Below, one piece after another: positions 19,726 to 26,892 of a stretch of 39,375 nucleotides of DNA. Both the position numbers and the translations under genes were made by a program. The stretch is from a virus. The stretch's first letter is position 1, and every line of letters begins with the position of its first letter. The notes under the pieces are model-generated. The model saw nothing but the letters and a program-made list of their open reading frames with translations. It did not search any database and was not told the DNA's origin. The stretch is from positions 1 to 39,375 of IMG/VR virus record IMGVR_UViG_3300029893_000029; one strand, 5' to 3'.

Positions 19726-20918
19726 TGAAAAAAGTTACTCGGATAGAAAAACTCACGAAGGAGCAGGAAGCGATGTTTCCTGTATGGAGGGATAAGTGGA
19801 TTGAAATTGGACTCCGCACGGGAGAAACCGATTGGGCTACTTTTGAAAAATATATGCCCGTATGTTTTAAGAAGGCAGGCATCAAGTACCCAAAAAACAT
19901 AGTAAGGGTTTCCTCGCCTTTAGTGGGAGGACTTGCGGCAGCGATTTCAGAAAGAGTATGGAAAAATCGCGGCGCAGTTCGCGGCGCAGTTGGCGACGCA
20001 GTTCACGGCGCAGTTCACGGCGCAGTTCACGACGCAGTTCACGACGCAGTTCGCGACGCAGTTGGCGACGCAGTTCGCGACGCGGTTCACGACGCAGTTG
20101 GCGGCGCAGTTCACGACGCAGTTGGCGACGCAGTTCACGGCGCAGTTCACGACGCAGTTCGCGACGCAGTTCGCGGCGCAGTTCGCGGCGCAAGATTAGA
20201 ATGGCATTATTGGCTCGGCGGTCAATTCTGGGTAGGTGGATGGTGGGGATCACCTTCGTATGTTTCGTTTTTCACTGAGGTATGCGGTCTTAAGCTCACC
20301 AAAGATATTACGGAACGCGCCAAAGCGTATCAAAGGGTTTGTGAATCGGTGAATTACATTTGGCCGAATAGGAACTTTGTTATCGCGTGTGCGAGGCCGA
20401 AGTCAATAAACCGCAACGTGCGAGGGCAATTACATAGCGACACAGGAAAGTCCATTGAGTACCCCGACGGGTGGGGACTATACCACTTGAACGGCGTGCG
20501 GTTTGAAGAAGATTTGTGGCGGGAAGTGGTTTCAAAGAAGATGCCTTTTCAAGATATTCTTGCTATTAAGGACATCGACCAGCGCAGACAGGCAATGAAG
20601 TACGGTAGTTGGGAAGAGTTCGTGGAGTTCGCGGGGGCGAAGAAGTTGGATGAGTTCTTGAAGTTTAATCTCAAAGGCGAAGCAATCATTCACCAGTTGT
20701 GGGAGTTTCCTCTCCAAGCGGACGAGGAAAAGAGAATCTTCACGAAGACCGTACATTTCGCACGCTACCAAGACAGGTCAATCGGAGAATGGCACGTAAA
20801 AGGGGTTCCCGGGTTCAATACTATCTCCGAGGCGATGGCGTGGGGTATGTCTGACGATGAACATAAAATCACCGCAGAAGAATGGAAGGGTCTAAAAATC
20901 GGAGCGGATGAAAGTTAA
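19725..20918 (+). CDS. DUF6745-like protein with (xxAV)n repeat insertion
   Basis: A 397-aa protein from GTG 19725. The N-terminus (LTKEQEAMFPVWRDKWIEIGLRTGETDW, then VSSPLVGGLAAAI) matches what I recall of DUF6745 proteins, which often carry DSV/DAV-type repeats. Residues 82-156 are about 18 tetrapeptide repeats (RDAV, HDAV, GDAV, HGAV). After them come WHYWLGGQFWVGGWWGSPSYVSF and the C-terminal beta domain with VCGLKL and WHVKGVPGFNTI. No enzymatic residues are evident. DUF6745 assignment is from memory, so moderate confidence. Confidence 0.6.
   Translation: MKKVTRIEKLTKEQEAMFPVWRDKWIEIGLRTGETDWATFEKYMPVCFKKAGIKYPKNIVRVSSPLVGGLAAAISERVWKNRGAVRGAVGDAVHGAVHGAVHDAVHDAVRDAVGDAVRDAVHDAVGGAVHDAVGDAVHGAVHDAVRDAVRGAVRGARLEWHYWLGGQFWVGGWWGSPSYVSFFTEVCGLKLTKDITERAKAYQRVCESVNYIWPNRNFVIACARPKSINRNVRGQLHSDTGKSIEYPDGWGLYHLNGVRFEEDLWREVVSKKMPFQDILAIKDIDQRRQAMKYGSWEEFVEFAGAKKLDEFLKFNLKGEAIIHQLWEFPLQADEEKRIFTKTVHFARYQDRSIGEWHVKGVPGFNTISEAMAWGMSDDEHKITAEEWKGLKIGADES
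19968..20192 (+). repeat. 12-bp tandem repeat array (about 18 units)
   Basis: Units of the form GCAGTTCRCGRC are repeated without interruption, encoding (R/H/G)(D/G)AV. Variation is limited to positions that change only the first two residues. The array lacks stops in several other frames on both strands, producing spurious ORFs. Confidence 0.95.
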
Positions 20919-20938
20919 CCCCTCTCCAAGATATTGAA

Positions 20939-21091
20939 ATGAAAACTCAAGAACAACAAGCGTGGGAAAGTTCGTGGTGTCGCTACCACCAGACAAATTG
21001 GTGCGGGTGTCCGCAAGCACAAAAAGAAAGCGACACATATATCGGCGACGACAGAGAAAAAGGGGCCGCTATTCGGGATTTAACCCCCTAA
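20939..21091 (+). CDS. 50-aa Cys/Trp-rich protein
   Basis: From ATG 20939 (ATTGAAATG context, as at 21101). WESSWCRYHQTNWCGCPQAQ holds three Cys and a His within 12 residues, a possible metal site; the rest is charged (DTYIGDDREKG). No family recognised. Confidence 0.5.
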   Translation: MKTQEQQAWESSWCRYHQTNWCGCPQAQKESDTYIGDDREKGAAIRDLTP

Positions 21092-21100
21092 CCCATTGAA

Positions 21101-21319
21101 ATGAAGAAGATAAGATACCACGGCGTTCACGTTAGGAAAGAAGTTAATTGTGCTGCGTGCAACGAAAGCATCGGGCGGGGCGCGTGGGCGGCGGAGGCGG
21201 CGGCGAAGGCGGCGTGGGCGGCGGAGGAGGCGGCGTGGGCGGCGGCGGAGGCGGATGAAATAAAAACCAAGTGTTCTGCCTTCGTCCTCAAAAGATTAAA
21301 GAACAAAAAACCATTATGA
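21101..21319 (+). CDS. Small protein with CxxC and Ala/Trp repeats
   Basis: A 72-aa protein. HVRKEVNCAACNES is followed by (A/E)AAWAAE repeats (residues about 29-51) encoded by GC-rich GGCGGCG(T/G) runs, then a Lys-rich end. The repeat predicts an alanine-rich helix. Short proteins with WAA repeats occur in phages and CPR genomes; function unknown. Confidence 0.55.
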   Translation: MKKIRYHGVHVRKEVNCAACNESIGRGAWAAEAAAKAAWAAEEAAWAAAEADEIKTKCSAFVLKRLKNKKPL

Positions 21320-21437
21320 CCCCCTCCAACAAATCCGTGAAGCCGTGAAGAAGGCAGGAATGTTTATCACGTTTATGGTGTTAAGAGAAGCGGTTATCGG
21401 GGCGGAAACCTACGAGATATTGTGTACGGGAAAATGA
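21316..21437 (+). pseudogene. Frameshifted paralogue of the 19110 gene
   Basis: ATG 21316 followed by a run of five C (21320-21324) reads only MTPSNKSVKP. Adding one C gives MTPLQQIREAVKKAG and continues MFITFMVLREAVIGAETYE to TGA 21437, parallel to the gene at 19110, which has six C. The stop overlaps the next ATG (ATGA), so the shifted frame is the coupled one. Either a homopolymer error or a real inactivation; a GTG start at 21345 could still make 30 aa. Confidence 0.55.
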
Positions 21438-21640
21438 GATTACACTTTCACATTTGGACAAAGCAACCCAGCAAGGAGGTTCATCACACTCACATCGGGC
21501 GATGGTGGACTTATCCAGTTGGAATTGCGGAGGTGAGAAGGTGTTTTATTTGTGGCGCAGAGCAAGCAAGAAAAGATGGGTGGGAAGGTGGAGAGTGGAA
21601 ATACCTGCGGCCGAGATTGTTCCCCCAAAAGGTCGGGTGA
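21434..21640 (+). CDS. Small protein with HxH and CxxC-type motifs
   Basis: A 68-aa protein from ATG 21434 (ATGA overlap). MRLHFHIWTKQ, EVHHTHIGRWW and RRCFICGAEQ suggest a zinc-ribbon with His ligands, ending in WKYLRPRLFPQ. An earlier in-frame ATG at 21422 lies in the preceding frame and is less likely. Function unknown. Confidence 0.6.
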   Translation: MRLHFHIWTKQPSKEVHHTHIGRWWTYPVGIAEVRRCFICGAEQARKDGWEGGEWKYLRPRLFPQKVG

Positions 21641-21694
21641 AAGATAAAATAATATGTTTACGTACAGATAAGAGTTGATGGCGGAACAACCCCT

Positions 21695-22018
21695 ATGACC
21701 ACCCCAAAAGAATTGGAAGCAATGGATATGTTCGTTGCCCCGAACCAGCGAGACACCGTAAAAGAGTGCGTTATTGGAAGCGCCGAAACGAAAGGCACGG
21801 TCAGAATACACTCGTCGGCAATCCCGCTATTCAGAGCAATAAAGTCAGCCCTCACCCGCACCGCCGAGGAAGCGAAGAAGGAAGAGAGGGAAAGGATACG
21901 GGAGATGCTTAAGGGTTCGTGGACGGATTTCGACGAGAAATGCGATTGCAATATGTGTTTTGTTTGGAAAAAACTCCTCTCCCGTCTTGAGGAGGGGGAG
22001 AATAACAAAGGAGAATGA
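21695..22018 (+). CDS. Helical protein, function unknown
   Basis: A 107-aa protein. The C-terminal half is a charged helix (EEAKKEERERIREMLKGS) followed by DEKCDCNMCFVWKKLLSRLEEG, with CDCNMC as possible metal ligands. The N-terminal part reads PKELEAMDMFVAPNQRD. The next gene overlaps its stop. No family recognised. Confidence 0.5.
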   Translation: MTTPKELEAMDMFVAPNQRDTVKECVIGSAETKGTVRIHSSAIPLFRAIKSALTRTAEEAKKEERERIREMLKGSWTDFDEKCDCNMCFVWKKLLSRLEEGENNKGE

Positions 22019-22125
22019 ACTGGATAAAAGAAAATTGGGAAGAAATTGTGGTGATGTTTTTCATTCTCTCTCTCACGTCGGCGGCATCCATAGTAATTAC
22101 CTTATTCTTGCTTCATTGCCTATAA
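22015..22125 (+). CDS. 36-aa single-helix membrane protein
   Basis: ATG 22015 overlaps the upstream TGA. MNWIKENWEEIVVM leads into a hydrophobic helix (FFILSLTSAASIVITLFLL). Translationally coupled; function unknown. Confidence 0.5.
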   Translation: MNWIKENWEEIVVMFFILSLTSAASIVITLFLLHCL

Positions 22126-22142
22126 GATTGAGGTGAAACAAG

Positions 22143-22451
22143 ATGGGAGATAGAATTACCACATACCTTCCGTGCCCGCAATGCGGGAAAGAAACCGAGC
22201 AGTATGATGCTTCGTCGTCTTTACTCTGGGTGTGGCAATGTGATGCGTGCGGCTGGCACGACCCTCGAAGCTACTACGAGATAAGCGACCACGAAATAGT
22301 GCTCTGTACGAAGGAAGAGGCGAGGAAAAACGGCGGACTGGCAACCTGCAAAAACTGTGGAAAAGAAGTGATGGGGTCGTACCTCATTCCTACGGGATGT
22401 GTCGAGTGTCGCCCGAAGAAAGAGTGGGAGAGGGAGGGGGAGAAGGAATGA
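22143..22451 (+). CDS. Double zinc-ribbon protein
   Basis: A 102-aa protein. Ribbon one CPQCGKE...CDACGW (residues 11-37) and ribbon two CKNCGKE...GCVECR (about 69-91) are joined by an acidic linker. The tail is Glu/Lys-rich. Twin ribbons of this kind usually bind nucleic acids or act as adaptors. Preceded by AAACAAG without a strong Shine-Dalgarno. Confidence 0.65.
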   Translation: MGDRITTYLPCPQCGKETEQYDASSSLLWVWQCDACGWHDPRSYYEISDHEIVLCTKEEARKNGGLATCKNCGKEVMGSYLIPTGCVECRPKKEWEREGEKE

Positions 22452-22453
22452 GG

Positions 22454-22482
22454 TTGAAAATGTGGGCAGAACATGATAAAAT
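22454..22482 (+). promoter_or_regulatory. Promoter for zinc-ribbon/GroEL unit (leaderless)
   Basis: TTGAAA (22454-22459), a 17-nt spacer and TAAAAT (22477-22482) preceded by TG. ATG 22491 is 8 nt downstream. This would drive the 22491 gene and the chaperonin. Confidence 0.7.
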
Positions 22483-22490
22483 TATAACCA

Positions 22491-22676
22491 ATGGTAGAAA
22501 AACAAGGAGTTCAGAGGACGTGTCCGGCGTGCCATGCGATCCTTTTTAAGGATTCGGACTTGGAGATAAAAGATGGAAGGGACAGGATTAGTTTCAAAAT
22601 GAGATGCCCGAAGTGCGGAAAACAACTAAAAGTGTCGGTGGGAAGTGATATAACCATTTACCAATATGAAGGGTGA
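22491..22676 (+). CDS. Zinc-ribbon protein upstream of GroEL
   Basis: A 61-aa protein. CPACHAILFKD and CPKCGKQLKVS form a standard ribbon (residues 11-46). It overlaps the chaperonin start by 11 nt, so the two are co-translated. It is not a GroES (no mobile loop, wrong fold). A link to chaperonin function is only positional. Confidence 0.65.
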   Translation: MVEKQGVQRTCPACHAILFKDSDLEIKDGRDRISFKMRCPKCGKQLKVSVGSDITIYQYEG

Positions 22677-24279
22677 CATTACCAATGTAAGTTTCGGCTC
22701 GGAACTCCGCGAAAAACTTTTACGCGGAGTGGACCTTATCGGAAATCAGGTTGGGCTTACGATGGGTCCTTATGGAAGGAACAACTTAATCGAACGTAGG
22801 GTACATACAGTTCCCATTGTGACGAACGACGGAAAGCGGGCAGCAAAGGCCATCAACCCGAAAGACCCCATTGAAAGGATGGTAGTACGGGCGCTTTCAA
22901 ACGCCGCCGAAAATACCGATCTCAAGACCGGCGATGGGACTACGGGAACGATTGTTTTAGCGCAAGCCATTATCCATACCGCGCTTGAAAAGATTTCCGA
23001 CCCTACCCATGAAAAACTCGGTATCAAAGCCAAAAAAATAAGCGTCGTCGCCCTCAAAAAAGAAATAGACAAGGCAAAGGAACTGGCGTTGGCGGAACTT
23101 AAAAAGCAAAGAAAGAAAATAAAAACCATTGAGGAACTCACCGATGTGGCGGTTACCTCCGTTGAGGATGAGAAGCTAGGGAAGATAATCGCCGAGATGG
23201 TGATGAAAATAGGCGAGAACGGCTATATCTTTGCGGAAGAAGGATTCACTTTTGAGACCGAGACCGAGGTTATTGAAGGTATGAAGTTTCCTGGCAAGGT
23301 GGCGGCGAATTTCATGCTCAATAATCCCAATAGGATGGAGTTGAGTTTGGAGAAAACGAAAGTATTGGTAACGAACATGACCGTAAAGGACATGGGCGAT
23401 TTTATAAAACCGAAGGGAGGTTCGGTGTTCGCCGACATTCAGGAGACCGGCGACCAGCATTGCGCTCTGATTGCGTGGAAGTTTGAAAAGAAATTTCTTT
23501 TGGACGTCGCCGATTTGTGGCGCAAGACGGGTTTTAGGATTTATTGTATCAAGGTTCCCGCCATTCTTACCGAGCAACTAAAGGATGTGGCGATTTACGT
23601 AGGAGGTTCTTTGTTGGACGAGAACCAGAACATGAAGATTTCCGATGCCCACGTGGAGAATATGGGACAAGTGAACCGTCTGACCGCGAACGCCGAAGAG
23701 TGCGTATTGGTAGGCGGACACGGAAAAAAGGAAGAAATCAAAAAGCGCATCAAGGAAATCGAAGAGCAAATAAAGATAGAGAAAATTCCCGAATTCAAGC
23801 CGAGATTAAAACAACGCATCGCCGACCTTTCAAGCGGAGTGGGGATTGTCCGGGTAGGGCATAACACGCAGTTGGAACAGCTCTACGTTCTTGATAAGGT
23901 TCAGGATGCAGTTTTAGCGACCAAAGAAGCCTTGCGGGACGGCGTGGTGAAGGGCGGGGGCTTGGCATTGAAGGAGATAGCGGAGAAGCTCCCCGAAAAC
24001 ATCCTTACCGAATCGCTTAAAGCTCCCTACCATAAGATACAGGAAAACGCCGGGGAAGAGTTTGAAATTCCCAAGAATGTGGTTGATCCGTACAATGTCA
24101 TTAAGGTTTCGCTTGAAAACGCATGCTCGGTGGCGGGGGCGCTCATTACGACCGGCGGGGCGATATACGACGAGGAAGATTATACCCTTGAAGATTTCAA
24201 GAACGAGATAAAGAAGTGGGCGGATAAGGTTGAGCGGAAGGAAAACCCAATACCCGAAGACCCCGCGCTCGATCGCTGA
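22666..24279 (+). CDS. groEL: Phage-encoded group I chaperonin (GroEL/Cpn60)
   Basis: A 537-aa protein, close to the usual 540-550. Equatorial ATP-site motifs: LTMGPYGRNN (32-41), NDGKRAAK, GDGTT (89-93), and VQDAVLATKEALRDGVVKGGG with the hydrolytic Asp at 414. The apical domain begins GYIFAEEGF...EVIEGMKFPGK. The end has VVDPYNVIKVSLENACSVAGALI, the GroEL C-terminal equatorial signature. The C-terminal GGM tail of cellular GroEL is missing, and an inserted Lys/Glu-rich helix (KKEEIKKRIKEIEEQIK) lies at about 364-380. It probably folds capsid or tail proteins. No GroES is visible in the window. Confidence 0.95.
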   Translation: MKGDITNVSFGSELREKLLRGVDLIGNQVGLTMGPYGRNNLIERRVHTVPIVTNDGKRAAKAINPKDPIERMVVRALSNAAENTDLKTGDGTTGTIVLAQAIIHTALEKISDPTHEKLGIKAKKISVVALKKEIDKAKELALAELKKQRKKIKTIEELTDVAVTSVEDEKLGKIIAEMVMKIGENGYIFAEEGFTFETETEVIEGMKFPGKVAANFMLNNPNRMELSLEKTKVLVTNMTVKDMGDFIKPKGGSVFADIQETGDQHCALIAWKFEKKFLLDVADLWRKTGFRIYCIKVPAILTEQLKDVAIYVGGSLLDENQNMKISDAHVENMGQVNRLTANAEECVLVGGHGKKEEIKKRIKEIEEQIKIEKIPEFKPRLKQRIADLSSGVGIVRVGHNTQLEQLYVLDKVQDAVLATKEALRDGVVKGGGLALKEIAEKLPENILTESLKAPYHKIQENAGEEFEIPKNVVDPYNVIKVSLENACSVAGALITTGGAIYDEEDYTLEDFKNEIKKWADKVERKENPIPEDPALDR

Positions 24280-24686
24280 TGAAACTATCCCACTCCCCCC
24301 CCAAACTCCAATGGGTTATTAAGCTCTTTTTTCCCGGCTACAATTTTGAAAAGGTGGTAGGATTTGCGTTTGGGGACACGATTTACTCAAAAGAACCTCT
24401 TGAAGACCACAATCTCATCCACGAGGAAACCCACCTCCGGCAGATGGGATACTCAAAGTGGAAGGGGATTATCCATTTTATAAGATTTGCTTTTTCAAGA
24501 AAATTCAGGTATAATACGGAAGTCGAAGCATATCGGGAGGAGTATTTGTTCCTCAAACGGAAGTATCCCCAAGCGGCGGAACGGGCGGCGGTGAGGTTTG
24601 CGGAGCTTCTTGCGGGGAAAAACTCCTACATCTTTGGAAAGGTCGCCGAATACGACGAAGCACTCTACAGGATACTCAATGGGTAA
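24279..24686 (+). CDS. Putative zincin-like metallopeptidase
   Basis: A 135-aa protein. LIHEETHLRQM (about 46-56) is an HExxH motif, and downstream EVEAYREEYLF may supply the third ligand Glu, as in small phage and minigluzincin-type peptidases. It overlaps the chaperonin stop (TGATGA). A role in maturation or in host protein cleavage is possible; activity is unproven. Confidence 0.6.
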   Translation: MKLSHSPPKLQWVIKLFFPGYNFEKVVGFAFGDTIYSKEPLEDHNLIHEETHLRQMGYSKWKGIIHFIRFAFSRKFRYNTEVEAYREEYLFLKRKYPQAAERAAVRFAELLAGKNSYIFGKVAEYDEALYRILNG

Positions 24687-24903
24687 AACAGAGAACCAAA
24701 AACAGGAAGAGGTGCTCCGAGAGCAGGAACGGCTCCGGTTGCTCGGAAAACACCGGGAAGTATTGATGATTCTCGGCGATGAAACCGCTAAAAACGCCGT
24801 ATCAGTATTGAATTTTTGTATCAGAAAGATAGAAGGAAAACTTCAGGAGGAGGCGCAAGGAAAGTTAGTGCGAAACACATGCCCGGACGATTTCAAAACC
24901 TAG
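24679..24903 (+). CDS. Helical protein upstream of terminase
   Basis: A 74-aa protein from ATG 24679, overlapping the upstream stop. Strongly charged coiled-coil-like start (NQKQEEVLREQERLRLLGK), then hydrophobic VSVLNFCIRKIEGKL. Longer in-frame starts lie inside the previous gene. Function unknown; its position before TerS suggests a packaging accessory. Confidence 0.5.
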   Translation: MGKTENQKQEEVLREQERLRLLGKHREVLMILGDETAKNAVSVLNFCIRKIEGKLQEEAQGKLVRNTCPDDFKT

Positions 24904-25058
24904 AGGAGGAGGAAAAACGCCCCGCGTTTATAGAACTCATGACGAAACCAATTGGCAAGGCGCGAAGGAAAGCCATCGGCACCCTCATGAGAAAAAGAAA
25001 CATCAGCTTTGAAGAAGCAAGAAAACTCCAAGCAAAAAAGATAATCTATGGGAGGTAA
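24879..25058 (+). CDS. Small basic protein upstream of TerS
   Basis: A 59-aa protein from ATG 24879 (overlaps the previous gene in another frame; GGAGG lies inside that gene). It reads RPAFIELMTKPIGKARRKAIG, then RNISFEEARKLQAKKI: basic and helical, possibly DNA-binding. It overlaps TerS by 11 nt. Function unknown. Confidence 0.5.
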   Translation: MPGRFQNLEEEEKRPAFIELMTKPIGKARRKAIGTLMRKRNISFEEARKLQAKKIIYGR

Positions 25059-25431
25059 AGGAAGCGGGAAAACGAAATACAACGTGGAATACTACGAGAA
25101 GATCAAGGCATATATAGGGGGGGGGTGGCAAGAGGCGGGGGACGCTATACCAAGCATCGCGGGTCTTTCGGTTATCATTGGGATACCACGTAAGACCATT
25201 TATGCGTGGGCAAGTAAAGAGGGGAATGAGAATTTACGTAACATATTAGAGAAGATTCTCTCGGAACAAGAGCGAACGCTTATCAACAAAGGACTCACGA
25301 AAGAGTTTAGTTCCGAGATTACGAAGCTCGCGCTCGGCAAGCACGGTTATAAAGAAACGCACGATATAACTACCGACGACCAACCCATTACCGGTATTAA
25401 GCTCGTCCCTCCCGATGGAACTCGCGATTAA
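25048..25431 (+). CDS. terS: Terminase small subunit
   Basis: A 127-aa protein. Helix-turn-helix IAGLSVIIGIPRKTIYAWASKEG (about 38-60) is followed by an oligomerisation helix (LRNILEKILSEQERTLINKGL) and KLALGKHGYKE, the order seen in terminase small subunits. It overlaps TerL by 17 nt. It would recognise phage DNA and recruit the motor. Confidence 0.75.
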   Translation: MGGKGSGKTKYNVEYYEKIKAYIGGGWQEAGDAIPSIAGLSVIIGIPRKTIYAWASKEGNENLRNILEKILSEQERTLINKGLTKEFSSEITKLALGKHGYKETHDITTDDQPITGIKLVPPDGTRD

Positions 25432-26809
25432 GCCATTTCTTAAGCAATACGAGGCGTGGCAGAAGTGGCTGGATAAGGAAACGCTGTTCGTGTTCTTGGG
25501 CGGTGGGGCAGGCGGTGGGAAGAGTTATTGGATAGCACAAAAAAGAATAGCGACCGCGTATGGTTACCCCGGCTCGCGAGCATTTATCGGCAGGAAGGAA
25601 TTGAAGCGCTTGATGTCTTCCACGTTTGTTACTTTTACGAAGGCGTGTAAGGAACTGGGAGTGCCGAAGTCGGATTGGGATTTGAATGGGCAGTATAACT
25701 ACATCCAATTTAAGAATGGAAGTCGGATAGATTTGTTGGATTTGGATTATAAGCCCTCCGACCCGGAGTACGAGCGTTTCGGTTCGTTGGAATATACCGA
25801 GGGCGACGTAGATGAGTCACCAGAAATCCAGCAAAAGGCGTTTGAGGTGTTGAAGTCCCGTGTGGGACGGCACAAGAACCATGAGTTTGGTATTCCGGGG
25901 AAAATAGGATTGACCGGCAACCCATCAAAAGAATGGCCGTACCGGGTATTTTACAAGCCATTCCGGGACGGGACCTTGCCTCGGGAATACGCTTTCATCC
26001 AAGCACTCTATAAAGACAATCCCATTACCGCGAAAATCTACGAGCGTCAACTCTCATCCATCACCGACAAAACCACGAAAGAACGCCTCATGTTCGGGAA
26101 CTGGGAGTATGATTCGTCCCACGACGCGCTCATGCAATACGAGGCGATCATTGACCTCTTTACCAACCCGCCCTCGTATAAGGAAGATTTGTATCTCACC
26201 GTGGACGTGGCCCGGTACGGTCAGGATAAGACCGTGTATGCGTTTTGGAGGGATTGGGATGCGTATGAAATTGTGGAGCGAACCAAGTTAGGGGTGGACA
26301 AAGTAGCCGAAGAATTGCGTAACTACATGTACCAAAGAGGGATACCATACTCGCATTGCCTCGTGGATGAGGATGGGCTTGGGGGTGGCGTGGTGGATAT
26401 CTTGCGGGGAGTAAAGGGTTTCCAGGCGAATGCGGCTCCGTTCAACCATGAGAACTACCGCAATCTCAAAGCCCAGTGTGCGTGGCGGTTCTCCGAACTG
26501 GTGAATAACCACGGCGTTTCCATATCGGCCGAACTGGATGAGGAGAGAAAGAACGAGATTATCGCCGATCTTGAGCAGGTAAGGTCAAAAGACATCGATA
26601 AGGATGGAAAGCGACAATTGAAGCCGAAGGAGGAAGTGAAGGAGATTTTGGGCCGTTCCCCCGACAAGGGAGATGCGCTTATTATGAGAGCATGGTTCGA
26701 TGTTTCGGGATTCGGAGGGGACGAAGAGGCATTGGTCATCAAGCCCGGCATTACCGTCGAAGGAAGCAGGAAGCCCGGCATCGCACACGTATTCAAACCG
26801 GGGTTGTAA
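25415..26809 (+). CDS. terL: Terminase large subunit
   Basis: A 464-aa protein. Walker A GGGAGGGKS (29-37), then an ATPase core with IDLLDLDY and EYTEGDVDESPE (Walker B region with catalytic Glu), and coupling segment LTGNPSKEW. The RNase H-like nuclease has acidic clusters in LTVDVARYGQDKT (about 263), CLVDEDGLGGG (about 315) and the C-terminal KGDALIM. Complete motif set and normal length. It packages DNA into proheads; neighbours are TerS and portal. Confidence 0.95.
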   Translation: MELAIKPFLKQYEAWQKWLDKETLFVFLGGGAGGGKSYWIAQKRIATAYGYPGSRAFIGRKELKRLMSSTFVTFTKACKELGVPKSDWDLNGQYNYIQFKNGSRIDLLDLDYKPSDPEYERFGSLEYTEGDVDESPEIQQKAFEVLKSRVGRHKNHEFGIPGKIGLTGNPSKEWPYRVFYKPFRDGTLPREYAFIQALYKDNPITAKIYERQLSSITDKTTKERLMFGNWEYDSSHDALMQYEAIIDLFTNPPSYKEDLYLTVDVARYGQDKTVYAFWRDWDAYEIVERTKLGVDKVAEELRNYMYQRGIPYSHCLVDEDGLGGGVVDILRGVKGFQANAAPFNHENYRNLKAQCAWRFSELVNNHGVSISAELDEERKNEIIADLEQVRSKDIDKDGKRQLKPKEEVKEILGRSPDKGDALIMRAWFDVSGFGGDEEALVIKPGITVEGSRKPGIAHVFKPGL

Positions 26810-26832
26810 GTTGAGGAATAGTATGGTATAAT
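26804..26832 (+). promoter_or_regulatory. Late promoter upstream of portal
   Basis: TTGTAA (26804-26809), a 17-nt spacer and TATAAT (26827-26832) preceded by TG. It is one of three promoters sharing a TTACGA-hairpin leader. Confidence 0.8.
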
Positions 26833-26849
26833 TACGCCGCATATTGGGT

Positions 26850-26892
26850 TTACGAACCGCTCACTACGTTTGTAGTTGGCGCTTTTTATTTA
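26850..26892 (+). promoter_or_regulatory. TTACGA leader with terminator-like hairpin (portal)
   Basis: TTACGA (26850-26855) lies 17 nt after the -10. A hairpin follows: CGC and ACTAC (26858-26867) with GTAGT and GCG (26872-26881), then TTTTTATTT directly before ATG 26892. The same arrangement occurs at 29519 and 38010. It may be an attenuator or a processing site. Confidence 0.6.

Noticed and set aside
19933-20278. Long open frames on both strands over the repeat array
   Set aside because: They arise because the 12-bp repeat lacks stops in other frames; the xxAV frame continues into conserved flanks and is the real one.
22448-22549. 33-codon ORF overlapping the 22491 gene
   Set aside because: It overlaps a promoter and a well-supported zinc-ribbon gene in another frame; no features of its own.
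24513-24518. TATAAT-like box at about 24512
   Set aside because: It lies inside the metallopeptidase-like gene, lacks the TG extension, and has no unit starting downstream.
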